A stretch of 64,000 bases of DNA from Lentinula raphanica. Taxonomy: Eukaryota > Basidiomycota > Agaricomycetes > Agaricales > Omphalotaceae. The position numbers and the translations under genes were made by a program. A model generated the notes under the pieces. That model did not search any database. It was given only the letters and a program-made list of their open reading frames with translations, and had not been told where the DNA came from. Below, in pieces: positions 1 to 11,800 of this stretch; position 1 is the stretch's first letter; each line of letters opens with the position of its first letter. The stretch spans positions 1,364,001 through 1,428,000 of the forward strand of contig JANVFP010000002.1 in NCBI GenBank assembly GCA_027919835.1, given 5' to 3'.

Positions 1-534
1 CAAGTCATTGAATCGGATGGCGAGTTCTACCTTAGAGGGAACTCGACGGCTCTGACCGACGATGAATATGACAAACATATGAATGAGCAGGATGCGTACG
101 ATGCGAAAGAGGCCCAGGTTCGCGAGATCATATATCAGACAATTCCGCTGTCGCTGTACGTTAGCGTCAAAGGGAAAGCTACGGCTCATGATACTTGGAA
201 GGAGCTCTGTTCTATCATGGAGCGCGCCTCTTTTACAAGGACCGAAGGCTTGAAAACCCGGATGATGAAGTTGCGGACTCCCGAACACGGCGACGTACGC
301 GAAACACTCGCTCAACTCCAATTATTGTACGAAGAAGTTACTGGAATGGGAGGCACGATCTCTGAGCAGTTCTACATTTCTTCTATTCGCCGAGCCTGTG
401 GTAAATCATACCGCGACCTCTTCAAATCACTCGCTATCAGATCTCAAGTGACCGACACCCCACTCACGAGTAAATATCTGATCGAAGCTGTTCGACAAGA
501 GGCCTTGGAGCTAGATGCCGAGAAGGAGTTGTAG
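1..534 (+). mobile_element. Ty1/copia-type retrotransposon Gag remnant (5'-truncated by window edge)
   Basis: The frame is open from the first base of the window to a TAG at 532-534, so the start lies outside. The product has the helical layout of the copia Gag (UBN2-type) domain: a conserved 'ATAHDTWKELCSIMER' stretch, then 'LKTRMMKLRTPEHGDVRETLAQL', and a 'TGMGGTISEQFYISSI' segment near the C-terminus. In the family this domain is followed by a CCHC zinc knuckle, protease, integrase and reverse transcriptase. None of these follows: the frame closes after 178 codons and no pol-like reading appears before the next gene. I infer a degenerate or solo gag fragment rather than an active element. 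No LTR can be recognised within the window. A host gene derived from Gag cannot be excluded. Confidence 0.7.
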
Positions 535-1230
535 CTATTGTTGCGAGTGAAGCGAAGCAAGTGGTTTCGTCACCACCGTGCCACGGTGTATACCTTGCTT
601 AATTATCTCAAGTTCTTAATTTTCATGGCTTCAGTGCAGCTCTTGGGTCCCTCCATCCATATCCTCCTCCTTCGCTGGGTAAAGCAACTCTTTTGCACTC
701 GTATCATCACTCTCTCGCTCTCTCGACCCTCTCTGTTCTTCAGACCCTTCAACATACATAGTACTTGGAGGTCTCTTCTCATTGTAACAGTGGACTCTTG
801 GACTCTTATATTCAATGGTCCAAACCACTACCAAACCACCAGAACTCAGAAACAAAGTGCTCAGAACAACAGAAAGCCAAAGTAAGACTGTAAGGGCTTG
901 CATCAACGAATTTGCAGAAGTTGAGACAAAGACCCAAAGATTGAACGTATTCTCCTCAAGGCTTGGTAGGTGCCATTGAGGTTGCCATTCGTTTCAATAT
1001 AATCTTGTTTGTCAGGACCTGTTGAGAGAGAAGAGCGAACTTAGAAATTTTTTTTTTGATCAGGCACGGGCCGGCTGCGCTTTCTCTATGCGAAACCCTG
1101 GCGAAACCGCCACATCCTCCTCAACGGCTGCTAAAAACCTGTCTCTTTCGGCCTCACTAAAGCTGCTACTTCTTTCCGTTCTTGGCCCAGAAGATTGTCG
1201 ACCGAAACTGGGTCCTTGGCTGGGCATAAT
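535..1230. other. intergenic, no supported gene
   Basis: Between the Gag remnant and the first host gene. Short open frames on both strands here lack start context, splice logic or recognisable motifs. A poly-T tract at 1050-1057 is the only visible low-complexity feature. The 3' half probably holds the promoter and 5' UTR of the membrane-protein gene starting at 1231. Confidence 0.5.
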
Positions 1231-2853
1231 ATGCATGCTGAGAGTGGACCGGGTCCCATTCACCGACTTCAATCAAGTCCAGAACGCTTCAGAGCAGACA
1301 GTTCTGGTTCTGGTTTCCTTGACCGTGTACCGGAAGATGGCGCTGTTGAATTCGATGGCAGAGACGAAGGAGAAGAGGAAGATGACATTGACGACGACGC
1401 AGTTGACGAGGATTTAGAGAGCCAGGGCTTGTATCGAGGTAAGTACATCACTTTTCTGCTGAATTCATTCAGAGGAATCTGATAATACCCAGGATCGTAC
1501 AGAAGATTGTTAATCTTGTACACCTTCGTTCCTTTGACTTTCGCAATCCTCTTTGCTCTCCTAGCGTTGCTCCCCACTTGGGCATACCCACTTCAAGTGG
1601 TACCAGATTTCCCCTCTGTGCTGCCCTTCCCCTTGACAGAACTCTTTGTATCGGCCGGTCTCTGGTGCTTGTCACACATGTTACGAACACCGATTTACGG
1701 TCTTTCGCTCTTGATATGCACTAGCTGCAAATTATCCCACTATAGTTTCCCAACACTGCTATCGACATTGCTACATTCAATTGTTTGTCTCCTCCTTCGT
1801 GTCATCGCGATACCCATTCTTCTGATCCCTCATTACCTCGTTTACGAAACTCCTACCTGGCGTGATCCTGCGTTCAGACGTGTCTGGTGGGTGGCCCTGG
1901 GCTGGGCTGCTGTAGAGGCCATCGTGGCTATCAAGCAAGGGTACCAGAACATTATGCTATATCGTGATGTTCTGGTCACTGACACGCATGATGAAGAACG
2001 GTTCATTGAGATAGAGGATGGCGCCACCAAACTTGGACGTATATACGGTGCCACAGACGAAACCGCACGTTATGGGGAGTTTCCTATGGCCTCTTCTTCC
2101 GCTGGTAGTTCCAGTGTGGGTGGTACTTCTCCTGTGAATGTCCTACCGCAGAATAGCCTTGCTCCTGCTCCTGCGCCCGCTGTGGAATCATCGACGGAAC
2201 GTGCCCCTCTATTGCAGAGACACTCAAGAGACTCGAACGTCGATCTCGAAGCCTCACTTGAATTACAAGTTGAGGAGGACGTTGATCAATTGATCGCTGT
2301 ACGAAAGCGAGACGAACTCGAGAAATATTATGGTATACCCTTCGTCGTAAGTTCTACATATCTATCACCACTCATAAACATCGTTTGATCGATTCATCGA
2401 CTTCTCTAGCGCATACCTGCCTTTATTCCTTGCCTACAACGCGCCAATGCGCTTCTGTTCTCGCTGGGAATGACTCTCATACTCTCTTCCGCCTACCTTC
2501 AGGCAGCCATCGCCCATTCATGGTTTATGTCCCCTCATATACACCCAGCGGAGGAACATTCCGCTGTATATATCATTCCCTCCGAATCTGCTCCAAACTC
2601 ATACCTCGAAACTGTCATATCTCCCGCATGGCCGTGGTCACCTATCCAACTACTTCCCGTCACTCTGAGACAGTCAAATCAACTGTTGACAATCGGTGTG
2701 CCGGTGGTCTTCATTGTGCAAATGAGCCTTTCCATTCTACATTCCCAGCTGGTTTTGCCAAAGGCTGGGGTGCATACTGTGGTGTATATTGGCTCGTTGG
2801 TCTCGTTAGGAATCTTCTTTGCGGGTCTTAGTGTTTGGGATGCGTTGTCGTGA
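1231..2853 (+). CDS. multi-span membrane protein of unknown function
   Basis: Spliced model of 501 aa from exons 1231-1438, 1493-2346 and 2410-2853; both introns have GTAAGT donors and AG acceptors and keep the frame. The N-terminus (about 70 aa) is soluble and acidic (EGEEEDDIDDDAVDED). It is followed by a membrane domain: one segment around residues 75-97 (LLILYTFVPLTFAILFALL), another at the TELFVSAGLW region, a hydrophobic stretch through IVCLLLRVIAIPILLIPHYLVY, and WWVALGWAAVEAIVAIKQG. A Ser/Pro-rich cytosolic-type loop follows. After the second intron come three more segments (LLFSLGMTLILSSAYLQ, IGVPVVFIVQMSLSIL, YIGSLVSLGIFFAGLSVWD). I do not recognise a named family; it resembles conserved fungal membrane proteins of unknown role. 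The start is the first in-frame ATG; an upstream exon is possible. Confidence 0.75.
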
Positions 2854-3653
2854 TTTGTTGTGCATTGATTCTTGGATAAGTAACACACGCTGGTATCAGT
2901 TCATTTTCATTGACGATTGTATGTATCATTTTGCTGTTCTCGATTTCTGTCTTCTGCATTGCATTCAAACACATATCGTCGGATATCTCTTCCATCTTTA
3001 CCCTCATGCTTCAAAATCTTGTAATGACAAGCTGTGTAAATGACCTTCGAGCTTGGATGCGCTCAATCCAAAATGTCGTTGAATGGGTGCTTGAAGCTTC
3101 AAAGTCAGCACACCAAGGTACCACCACCATCACCAATGGTATGTGATATCTGCAACTTATATACTCTACTTCCGTCATCGTCTTTGTAGCTGCTCAGAGA
3201 TCCTACAATGAACTTTCTATCAATGTCGCCCATCTCCGATCCGAATATTGTCGCATCCTCAGAAGCTGCTTCGTGCCCCAGATGCGACAGGCATTCAGAA
3301 TTCTTGAACTCAGGATGCACAGCTCTCATGAGTGTTTTGGGTTGCACAGAAATGAGGAAAAGCGGGGCTTCTCAATGACATAGTGTGACTACTACTATAA
3401 GTAGGGGAGAATGTCTTGGCTCCTTAGATATAACACATACTCCGTAGTGAAGTATTGAACCATTCCTATAATTGACTTGAACTTCACAAATTGTCATGGA
3501 TGTGTTCATTTCTGTAAATACTACTGACAGTGACTAGGTGTCCATCTACACTGAGTTATACAAAGGTACGCCGTGAAAGAAATACTAGGAGATGTAACCC
3601 GAGATGAAAGACAACATGGAGGCTGACGTCAAGTGGCCTTTGGAAGGACGTGC
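2854..3653. other. convergent intergenic region, no supported gene
   Basis: Lies between the 3' ends of the membrane protein (+) and the Pmp3-type gene (-). It should contain both 3' UTRs. Short open frames at 3105-3347 (-) and 2910-3146 (+) show no motif and overlap on opposite strands. I see no repeat or RNA gene. Confidence 0.5.
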
Positions 3654-4114
3654 CTAATTGGTAGCTCCGTAATAAGGAGCTGGCATCGGCTGTGCTGGAC
3701 CACCAGCTTGAGGGTAAGGCTGGTAAGTTCCGTTTCCAATGTCTAGCAGGTAAGGAGTGAGTACAGGTAAAGGAAATGGCTAGAGAATGAGCACGCACAT
3801 TTATAACCACCTCGTCCATATCGCTCTTCGGCTTGTATCTTCTTGTAGATGAGCCAAAAGGCGTGGATGTGCCCAGGAATGTATCCAAGACTGGATAATG
3901 GAGCTGTCAGTACCTTTAACGGAAGTCAGGGTTCCGAAAAACGTACAGCGTAAGGCAAATGTTGATGAGGAGGTCACAGCTGCAGCCTGTGATGAATGCG
4001 GCTGCTGCTGGCGGGAAGATGATTGCAACCTGAGGAGATGTGTTCATGAGCTGTCAGTAGAGCTGGCAAAGCTGTTCTTACGAGAATGAGGATAACGTCT
4101 GAAGCTTTGACCAT
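3654..4114 (-). CDS. Pmp3/UPF0057-type small plasma-membrane proteolipid
   Basis: Four exons read from 4114 downwards (4114-4082, 4029-3947, 3890-3799, 3742-3654) give 98 aa in an unbroken frame. All introns are GT-AG and 52-56 nt long. The protein carries the hallmark of the Pmp3 family: a first hydrophobic segment (SDVILILVAIIFPPAAAAFI), the GCSCDLLINICLT motif, then LLGYIPGHIHAFW before a basic IYKKIQAEERYGRGGYK tail. Family members are two-span proteolipids that affect plasma-membrane potential and salt or cation tolerance. The fungal C-terminal extension here is Pro/Gln/Gly-rich (QPYPQAGGPAQPMPAPYYG). The exact role in this organism is inferred from the family. It is divergently placed to the receptor-like gene at 4528. 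Confidence 0.93.
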
Positions 4115-4527
4115 GATAGTAGAAGAGAATTCGTAGAATAGTTTGTGGTGAAGGTGTGAGGTTGAAGATAAAGGTGTGCCACTGCTGTTCAGGCGCTTCT
4201 TTCTATCGACGTCATGGGAACATGGGAACATGGCCAGCGCCTATTAGTCCTCTTTGCCGAGCTAGCCGCTCAGCGACTTCCATCTTCCTCCTCCTCCTCC
4301 TCTTCTCTGTCTTTTAGCTGAATATCTGAACTCAATCTCTCGCTCCGAAGCATATATTCATCGTATCTGACATTGATCAGAGGCAAATACACCATCGCTT
4401 CTTACCATGCGTGCGCAGTATGAATGCACTCGCGGCTCGACTCGGAGTTCACCGCCCTCGCAGAACTCAAAACTCTCATAGTCTCGAAATATACATGTTG
4501 CGACGTTCTCGTGATCCCATTTCTCAC
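4115..4527. promoter_or_regulatory. divergent intergenic region between Pmp3-type and receptor-like genes
   Basis: About 410 bases separate the two start codons, so this stretch must serve as promoter for both. It contains a CTCCTC repeat tract at about 4286-4303, a common pyrimidine-rich core-promoter feature in fungi. An open frame starting with ATG at 4421 runs in phase with the receptor's putative start at 4528, so the receptor N-terminus could be longer than modelled. Confidence 0.4.
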
Positions 4528-7147
4528 ATGAGTATTTGGGGATACAACCTCTTCGAGCTAATTCCGTCGTTGATTCATGAATGATGAATCTTGATGATCA
4601 ATGGCCACAGATCATCTGAGAATATGGGCTTCAATGGTAAGCCTTGGCTTCCTTCCTTTCCTCGCTTCTCTCACTCATTCTCCGCACATCGCAAGCATTT
4701 TGTTGCACAAATACGTCTCCGTCTTCATTTTTTGCTGGATAATCGCCGCTCGTCCAACAAACTATCAAATCCGGTAACCTGGGAAGCTGCAACATATGAT
4801 CTTTGATGATCATTATCTCGCAGAAATTCGTATACAAAGTCGATATAAGTAATACCCGGACCTGTCTTTCCGACCTCCTTCTTCTTTATACCCTCGAGGC
4901 TCGTGCAAAACTCCTGCTTGGCCCCCTCCGCGCTGGTGCGTACTGGATGTGGAGGCTATAACAACATGCTTCCATACGCCCTCAAGATAGTCTGGTTCAC
5001 GCTTTCACTATCTGGTATGTCAAAAACTGCTCCGGAGCCTCCTGAACGTGCATTTCTCAATGAGATATTCAGGAATGTTATTATGCTGGGCTGTTTTATG
5101 TGCATTCGCTTCCACCGTCCGATCGTATTGGCTCGCATTGGTATATTGCATTGGGTGTACTATACTACAGGGGGTGTTCTGCTTAGGTGAGTTGCATTCC
5201 GCTCGCTAGTTCCTACGTCCTGACTTTGTCTCCAAGGTCTTATCTGGAGGATGGATCCATTCCTCATGCCTCGTTCGTTCTGCATTAGTATGTAGCGACC
5301 TCCTTCCCTGCTTCCACATGCGTCTTATTCGCCATCCTACTAGCGCAAGCTATCCTCACGGGATTCGCCTCTTATCTGCTGACGGGAGTCTGTGCGACAT
5401 TCTCAATGATCACCAACCTGGCCATTTCAAGCACAGGAGGTTGGAAAACGACTTCCTTGAAGTGAGGCTGAATTCTCAATTCCACCGAAAAACACTTATA
5501 AACTTTCGAAATCAGGATATATGCATGGCACCCGAGTTATATCCTCACGCTCATTTTATTCCCACTTCTTTCCTCCATGGCCCACATAGCAGCAGTCCTT
5601 AAGCTGGATGCTGTTCAACCCGCAGATGGTTTTGTTTGCGACGCGACTAGTCCTGAATGGTGAGGTTTTCAAATCATGCCTCACAGTGTTTCATCGTTGA
5701 AGTCAAGTACAATTGTTCTTTTAGGGTACGATTCCTTTCATATGCCGGAATGCCCCTCGTATTTTCAATACCTTTTTCGTACTTTGGGTTGATGGCTCTA
5801 ATCCGAATGTCTCGTTCCCAACAACGCATTAGTCAACGCTATCGCAATTCAACCGACCACCTTAATTCAATGAATCTCACCTCGTTACCACCGAAACGTA
5901 CTCACCGGAAAAACATGAATAATTTTCTTGGCTCTCGCAATACCAACACACCAACTCCGATACCTACCCCTCGCGCAATACCTTCTCCATCCCCGTCCAC
6001 CGTGTATCCTATCTCACCCGGTCGAGCACCCATAAGTCCTGCATTGTCGAGTCCTGTGTTTTCTTCTCGCCAGTTCCATCTACCGTTCTCTCCTTTACCT
6101 ACCGACGATTTTCACGATCCCCTCGGCTCTTGTCACTCGTCCACTCTCGAAGACCACGAGGACACAGATTCTTTCGCGTCTTCGGTTTTCCCGGTATTTG
6201 CCTCGCCCAGTACTCCCCGTACACCCCATTTTCCAAGAGAGTCACCTCCTGGGCATGATTTTATTGGTTATCTCAATCGTGCCAATCCGGATTACCGCCG
6301 CGGTTCCCATTCTCCGGCCGTTCACCCTCAAAATCTTCCGCGATACTCACCAACGACGGGCTGGGAATCGCCTGGCCATGATCGCGATGCCCATGACGAC
6401 GACGACGTGAGCTCCATAGAATGGACGCGCTGTGCTAGCACTAGAAACGACCGTCACTCGAGTTATGTCGATGCTGAGCTAGACTATGTGAGGACCCATG
6501 GAAAGAATCAATATGAATATGGAAAGGAGACGGCGAATCTCGATGACGATGAAGATTTTGAGACTGGGGTTGAAGAAATCCAATATACCACTCGAAATAT
6601 ACAACTTGACGCGAATTTATTCGCTATGCCTTCACCTTTGAGTAACACTGGTAGTGAGTTGAATAAATCATTTCTACTCTGCATTTAGAAAACTGACGAA
6701 CGATATTTTGTATCTACAGCCTCTCGAAGACGTATCTACCCGGTTTCACCATTAGCAGGAACTTTCTCCGCATTCGAGAATGCGAGTATCATCCAACCTG
6801 CTTTGTGGCGTATACTCATATTCCAACTGTCAGTCCTTCTTCCTGTCATCCATCTCACTCCGTCTTCACATCGGTACATTTTAGCTCTTTTACTCTAATT
6901 TTGGTTCTCGCTGGTATTTCTACTTTCATCGATATTGTTTCACGACGCACACGACCTACTCCTTTTGGGACGCAACATGTCGCGATGTTACTCGCGGCAT
7001 GGGGCCCAGTTTTTATTTTTGGTGAGGAGATTTTGTGTTTTCCTGTGTCCGTCACTGTTTATGCTTAACTGCTCATACTACACGACAGGATCTATACCCT
7101 CCACTCGGCGAAATCTCATGTTCTGGAAGCGGTCGCCTGTGAACTAG
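4528..7147 (+). CDS. 7TM receptor-like protein (fungal GPCR-type), heavily interrupted
   Basis: A chain of phase-compatible exons is secure from 4991: 4991-5014, 5073-5186, 5237-5287, 5344-5461, 5516-5659, 5725-6650, 6720-6828, 6885-7021 and 7089-7147, preceded by an exon ending at 4935. The product has hydrophobic spans: VWFTLSLSGMLLCWAVLCAF, WLALVYCIGCTILQGVFCLG, then MPRSFCITQAILTGFASYLL, YILTLILFPLLSSMAHIAAV and FLSYAGMPLVFSIPFSYFGL. A hydrophilic Ser/Pro loop of about 300 aa follows, then two last spans (ILIFQLSFTLILVLAGIST; HVAMLLAAWGPVFIF). The 'DPFLMPRSFCI.QA' and 'PTPFGTQHVA' stretches resemble those of uncharacterised Agaricomycete seven-helix receptors. Ligand and coupling are unknown. 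The 5' end is unresolved: 4528 is a candidate ATG (MSIWGYNLFELIP), and exons between 4560 and 4935 could not be joined with confidence. Confidence 0.65.
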
Positions 7148-7591
7148 GAATACTACATATATTGGAAGATAGATTGCGACTCTATGCTATAGCTTGTTAT
7201 CAGACTGTATCCATTATACTGTCATCACTTTCTTTGAATTTTTTTGGGCTTCCAGGATAATACTCTCCTACTCTGATGAGGAAGATACCGTTCGTAGCGT
7301 AGAATTACCGCTCACGATTTTTGTTATACCACAACCCCACTCCGTTCTTTATTGCAATACACGAGAATTGATGCAGACTTTCAGAGGATATGTACCTAAG
7401 CCTTCCGAGTCGTCGTTTTGACTGACGCGGTGACTGACGCTTTGACCGGGAGTAGTTGTACTAGCACGTGGCATTCTTTAGGCTTTACCCTCTCCCTTAC
7501 TCCGTTCATGATCAGTGACCAGGTATTGCCCTAGGGCTCACTCCATCTTTCTTCATATCCATAGTCTTCCATATACGCTACCTCTCCTGGT
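7148..7591. other. intergenic, no supported gene
   Basis: Same-strand gap between the receptor-like gene and the CBS-domain gene. It should hold the 3' UTR of the former and promoter of the latter. I see no repeat, RNA gene or conserved motif. Confidence 0.5.
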
Positions 7592-8487
7592 ATGCTCGCC
7601 ACGTCAATGCCTAGCAATTCACTCCCGGTGGGACCTTCCTCGCCCGTCAAGCTACCATCTACGCCTGATATGAATACGATTTCACCAGACAAATATCGTG
7701 GGGCTGTCGTCGAAGTAAGTCTCGTGGTACGGTCAACTGTTGCAGTTGGTTAATGAGAGCTTCCAATCTTTCTATCGCCTATCGATCTACTTTGCCGTCG
7801 CTCTCTGTAAACTCGAAATGAACGAATCTAATCCTGCACTAAACGTCTTATGATGGATCATCTGTGGACATCTTCTTGGATAATCAGGACCTCCAGCTTT
7901 CGCCTGCGTTTGCACTTCCATTCACAGAACCCGTCTCGCGAGTGATCGAGCTCGCGTATGATAGAGATTTCTCACATATACCGTGCGTGGTTTGCATGCT
8001 GCGACAATCTCTGGCGCGTGCTGATCGTTCTACGATTGTTTTCGTTGATTATAGGGTTCTGGATAAGAACCGTCGTCCGTTGGGTTACGTGGATGTGTCG
8101 AAGTTGAAGCAGTTATGGGAATCTAATCAGGCTAATCCTGTAAGTCTTGGCTCGCGACTGTTATCCAGATAGTTCTACGATCATTGGCAGCATGCTTAAT
8201 CTCGCTTGGTAGAACGACAAGGTGTTGCAGTATATGATCAAGTTCAAACGGACAAGCTCGGAGCCCTACACACTTATCACTCCGTTAACGTCGCTCGATG
8301 AGCTGGAACGATTTCTACAGACGAATATCTTCGCACTTGGTATGTTGAGATTGCTTGTTGTGTTGACAATACAAACTGCGTTCTGAATCAACTGTTGATT
8401 ACAGTGACTGATGCTGAACGAAAGTTTGTTATTGGAGTTGCCACAATGCATGATTTAGAACAGTTTGTTAGTCGTCGAGGGTTTTGA
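7592..8487 (+). CDS. small CBS-domain protein
   Basis: Five exons (7592-7714, 7888-7982, 8055-8139, 8213-8339, 8405-8487) give 170 aa in frame. The protein consists of a short Ser/Pro N-terminus followed by one CBS pair. The first CBS repeat holds 'FALPFTEPVSRVIELAYD' and 'HIPVLDKNRRPLGYVDVSKL'. The second holds 'YTLITPLTSLDELERFLQ' and 'FALVTDAERKFVIGVATMHD'. CBS pairs bind adenine nucleotides or related ligands and usually regulate a partner. Free-standing fungal proteins of this layout are conserved but poorly characterised, so the ligand and partner here are unknown. The first intron is unusually long (173 nt) for the window, and a small extra exon inside it is possible. Confidence 0.8.
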
Positions 8488-8871
8488 ACTTGGAAGATTC
8501 GCTTTGAATTTTGAGCATGGTCGTCGTTTCCCGCAGTGAATGTTATGTTGTCTTGTAAAAATTTGAAAAGAGCAAGAGACTTGCTCGTTTTGGGGAATAG
8601 CCTTCCTAAAGGGGAAATAAGTGACCGCTTGTGAAAGTAACAAGGCCAAAGAGAGGACTTGCTATTCTTCAGTCATCCTTCTCTCTCGACCCGGGACCGC
8701 TCCTCTCATCTTCTCTTTTCATCTCTCATCTCTCTTCCTCTCTCTTTCTATCTCTCCTCTGGTTCATCCAACCGGTTTCTGACCTCAGGGTCTAACCCCA
8801 CAATTCATATTCGCTCCCGAGCTCACTCAAGCAACAGCCACAATACCATCGTCTCACAAACCATCACCACG
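8488..8871. promoter_or_regulatory. 5' region of the LARP gene, CT-rich
   Basis: A run of C/T-rich sequence (about 8663-8765, with TCTCTCTTCC-type repeats) lies just upstream of the LARP start. Such tracts are typical of strong basidiomycete promoters and transcription starts. The coding frame is open upstream of the chosen ATG, but it translates to low-complexity sequence from this tract, so I treat it as 5' UTR. Confidence 0.4.
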
Positions 8872-11800
8872 ATGACCGCCACATCGTTTTCCTACGCCGA
8901 CCGTGCAAAGATGGCTCAAAAGATTCGATCTCCAATAGAGAATACGATACACGCAGTCTCAGTCTCGATGTTGGGATCAACATCGGCCTCATCACATTTC
9001 CCATCTAACGTCAGCAGTGCGAGTAGCACCAGCAGCAATACCAGAAGTAGTGCCGGCAGCAGTACCATTATATCGTCAAATAGTACCGACATAGATGCGA
9101 CCGATCTAACCGCGCCCACAACCTCAAATTCATCGGTCATCGTAGAGTCAGATGGAGAGTCCAACGCCGAGTTGAAATCCCACCAGAAAGAGCAGAGGGA
9201 CATTGGAAACACAGAATCCCGGACGAGTTCACGAGAACCATCGGTCAACGTTTGGCAGCAGAGAATGGCTGAAGCAAGGTTGCCCAAGCCTAAAGAAGAT
9301 GACCTGTCACCTTCATCTACCCTGAAACCTCCCTCGTCAAAACCATCACCGCCAACCAGTGCTCATACAAATGCACATCTCAAGAAAGATAACGATCCAT
9401 TCGTGGTCAAAACACGATCTCAGCCGAACACTTGGTCCGCTCGCCCACCATCCATTCCTGCTTCAGTACCTCGACCTCACGGAGTAGCCAAGCCTGAAAA
9501 ATACGAGTCGTTGGACTTGAAGGATTCTAAAGCTTGGCCAGAGGTCGGCATGGGTTTGCTCTCTCCGAGCAAAGACAAGGGTAAGGGGAGATCCAACGAT
9601 GAAGAAGAAGTTGTGCCTCCAGGTGTGTATGAGATTCATCCCGCCCTTCTCTCTTCGTTTGTGTTTGCTCAGCGTTCAATTTGTCTCCTTCGCGCGCGCG
9701 ATGCTCATATATTCTCGGTATCCAGAAGATGAAGACACCAATCTAAATCCTTCACCTTCCAAATCGATGAGGGCCAAATCCAAATCGAGATGGGTCGCAA
9801 TACCCGCCGAGGAACTTCAAGCTGCTGCGGATGCAGCGTCGTCCTCTCGCCGGAAATCAGGCAAAACACAGCCGAACCCCAAAATCCCGCTCACTAATGT
9901 CGCGAGCACCCGATCCTCATCTCGTTCTCATTCTCGGAATCATTCAGAGTCTCGTGACATGGGCCGTTCTCAACAACCATTGCCTCACAATTCGGGGATG
10001 ATTATCCGACCCGTAGGAACTCCCGGAAGGACATCGGGTACTTCTACTGGTGTTGCGTCTAGTGTGCATAGCAGTGTGCATAGTCGTGCAGGGAGTGTGC
10101 ATGGAAGCCCTGCTGCCCAACGAGTCGGACTTCCTTCTCAGGACGCAGAAGGATTTACGCCCAGAGACCAGACGGTGTCCGCATCAAATGCGGAACCACC
10201 CAGTACATATTATCCCCCTCCGGTCCCATCTCCGTTACCTTCCGTTTTCCCTGTCCAGATTCAGCGGCAACAGCAGGCAAAATCAAACGCAAGTCAAAAC
10301 TTGACATCTGGGACGGTGTCACCCCACCAGCCGCTCGCTGAAGGACGACCTGCGTATATCCCTAATGAACAGGATTCCAACAACTCCGAATTACCTCCCT
10401 CTCATACATCCCCAATACCCTCTTACTCTGCGGATCAAAGCATACACCATTCATCATTTTCTCCCTCCCTTCCATCAAATACGTTCTCCAGTCCATCGAT
10501 TCCATACCCCACTCCGTATACCTTCTATCCAGCATATGATTACACCCACTTTCCGAACTTCCACTCGAACCCTCAGACGTACATGCCGAGTCAGGATTTG
10601 ATGGCAGCAAACTACAACCGCCAGACTCAACCTTCCTCGATGTACCCAGTCGATTACCGATTTTCTCCGTCAATCCATTCACCTATGACACATGATTACA
10701 CATATAACCAGGAACTATACTATAGGCCGAATGCATATGCATTGATATCGGTACCATTAAACGCAAATCCAGAAGGTATTGAACCACTACGGCCGAGAGT
10801 TGCGTTTGGAAGTTTCGTTGTCGGGGATAGAGATGCAGAGTCAGGTAACATGCCTGTGATCATGTCACGTTCTTCATTCTCTGTGGGTGTGGCTTCAGGA
10901 GAGGCTAGGTCATCACGGCTTGAGAAAACAAGTCTGAGAAGGGGGAAGCGTTCGAAACGTACGTCGGGAGTGATGATGTTGAGTCGAAAAGGTGAAATTG
11001 TCGACTTGACAGAGGATTCTCTTTCGTCGTCAGCGAGTGAAGGTGATACTGGACCGAGTCAGAGATGGACTTTTGGTTGGTTTGACGCAGGAGCAAAGGG
11101 CGCTGACGAGGATGAAGGGGATGAGTGCGGTGAATCAAACACACATTATCGACAATTTGAGAACTTGCATGCTCACCTGGGCTCCCCTCCACATCCATCA
11201 TTACCTCCCGCCTATATACCTGTCGGTGCCGTGCCAGTCCCAATGCCAGTCCCGGCTCCGGTCCCGCCACTACCACTGTCGAGTCTGGCTTCATTACCCC
11301 CGATACACACCAATTTCCCAAATCCTATCCCTCCACACCCAAGTCTATCACGTCTAGGCCCTTTCAGTGCCGAAACAGGACCTTCGACGTCACCCACACT
11401 TCCCATCAACGGCTCTGGTGGTGATATCGGAGCAAGCACGAGTCCTGAAGAAGACCGAGAGTACAACCACCACCACCACCACCACACTCACGAAAATCTG
11501 GATGGAGACAGTACCGGGGCGGAATGGACGGTGCGTGATTTTGGGTATGGGTTTGGCAATGGAAGAGAAGCCAAGGCGGTTGCTGTCAATGGCAGGTTCA
11601 AACGAGAGTTCACGGTGGATCAGTATTTCACGGGGTACAACCACTCCTACAACGGACGTTCCAGACGAGGTTCGTTCTCGTATAACAATCCCTACGCGGG
11701 ATACGTCGATCGAGGATCGTATTCTCCACGACGAGGACGAGGTTCCGGTCGTGGCTATCGTGGAAGGCGAGGGTCTTTCCACGGCTCATACTATGGGTAC

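Noticed and set aside
8659..8871. Upstream extension of the LARP frame
   Set aside because: The frame is open but translates a CT-rich promoter tract. The ATG at 8872 yields the family-typical SFSYADRAKMA start.
11390..11782. Long open frames antisense and in other frames across the LARP exon 2
   Set aside because: Shadows of Ser/Pro-rich coding sequence with skewed codon use; no domain or splice structure.
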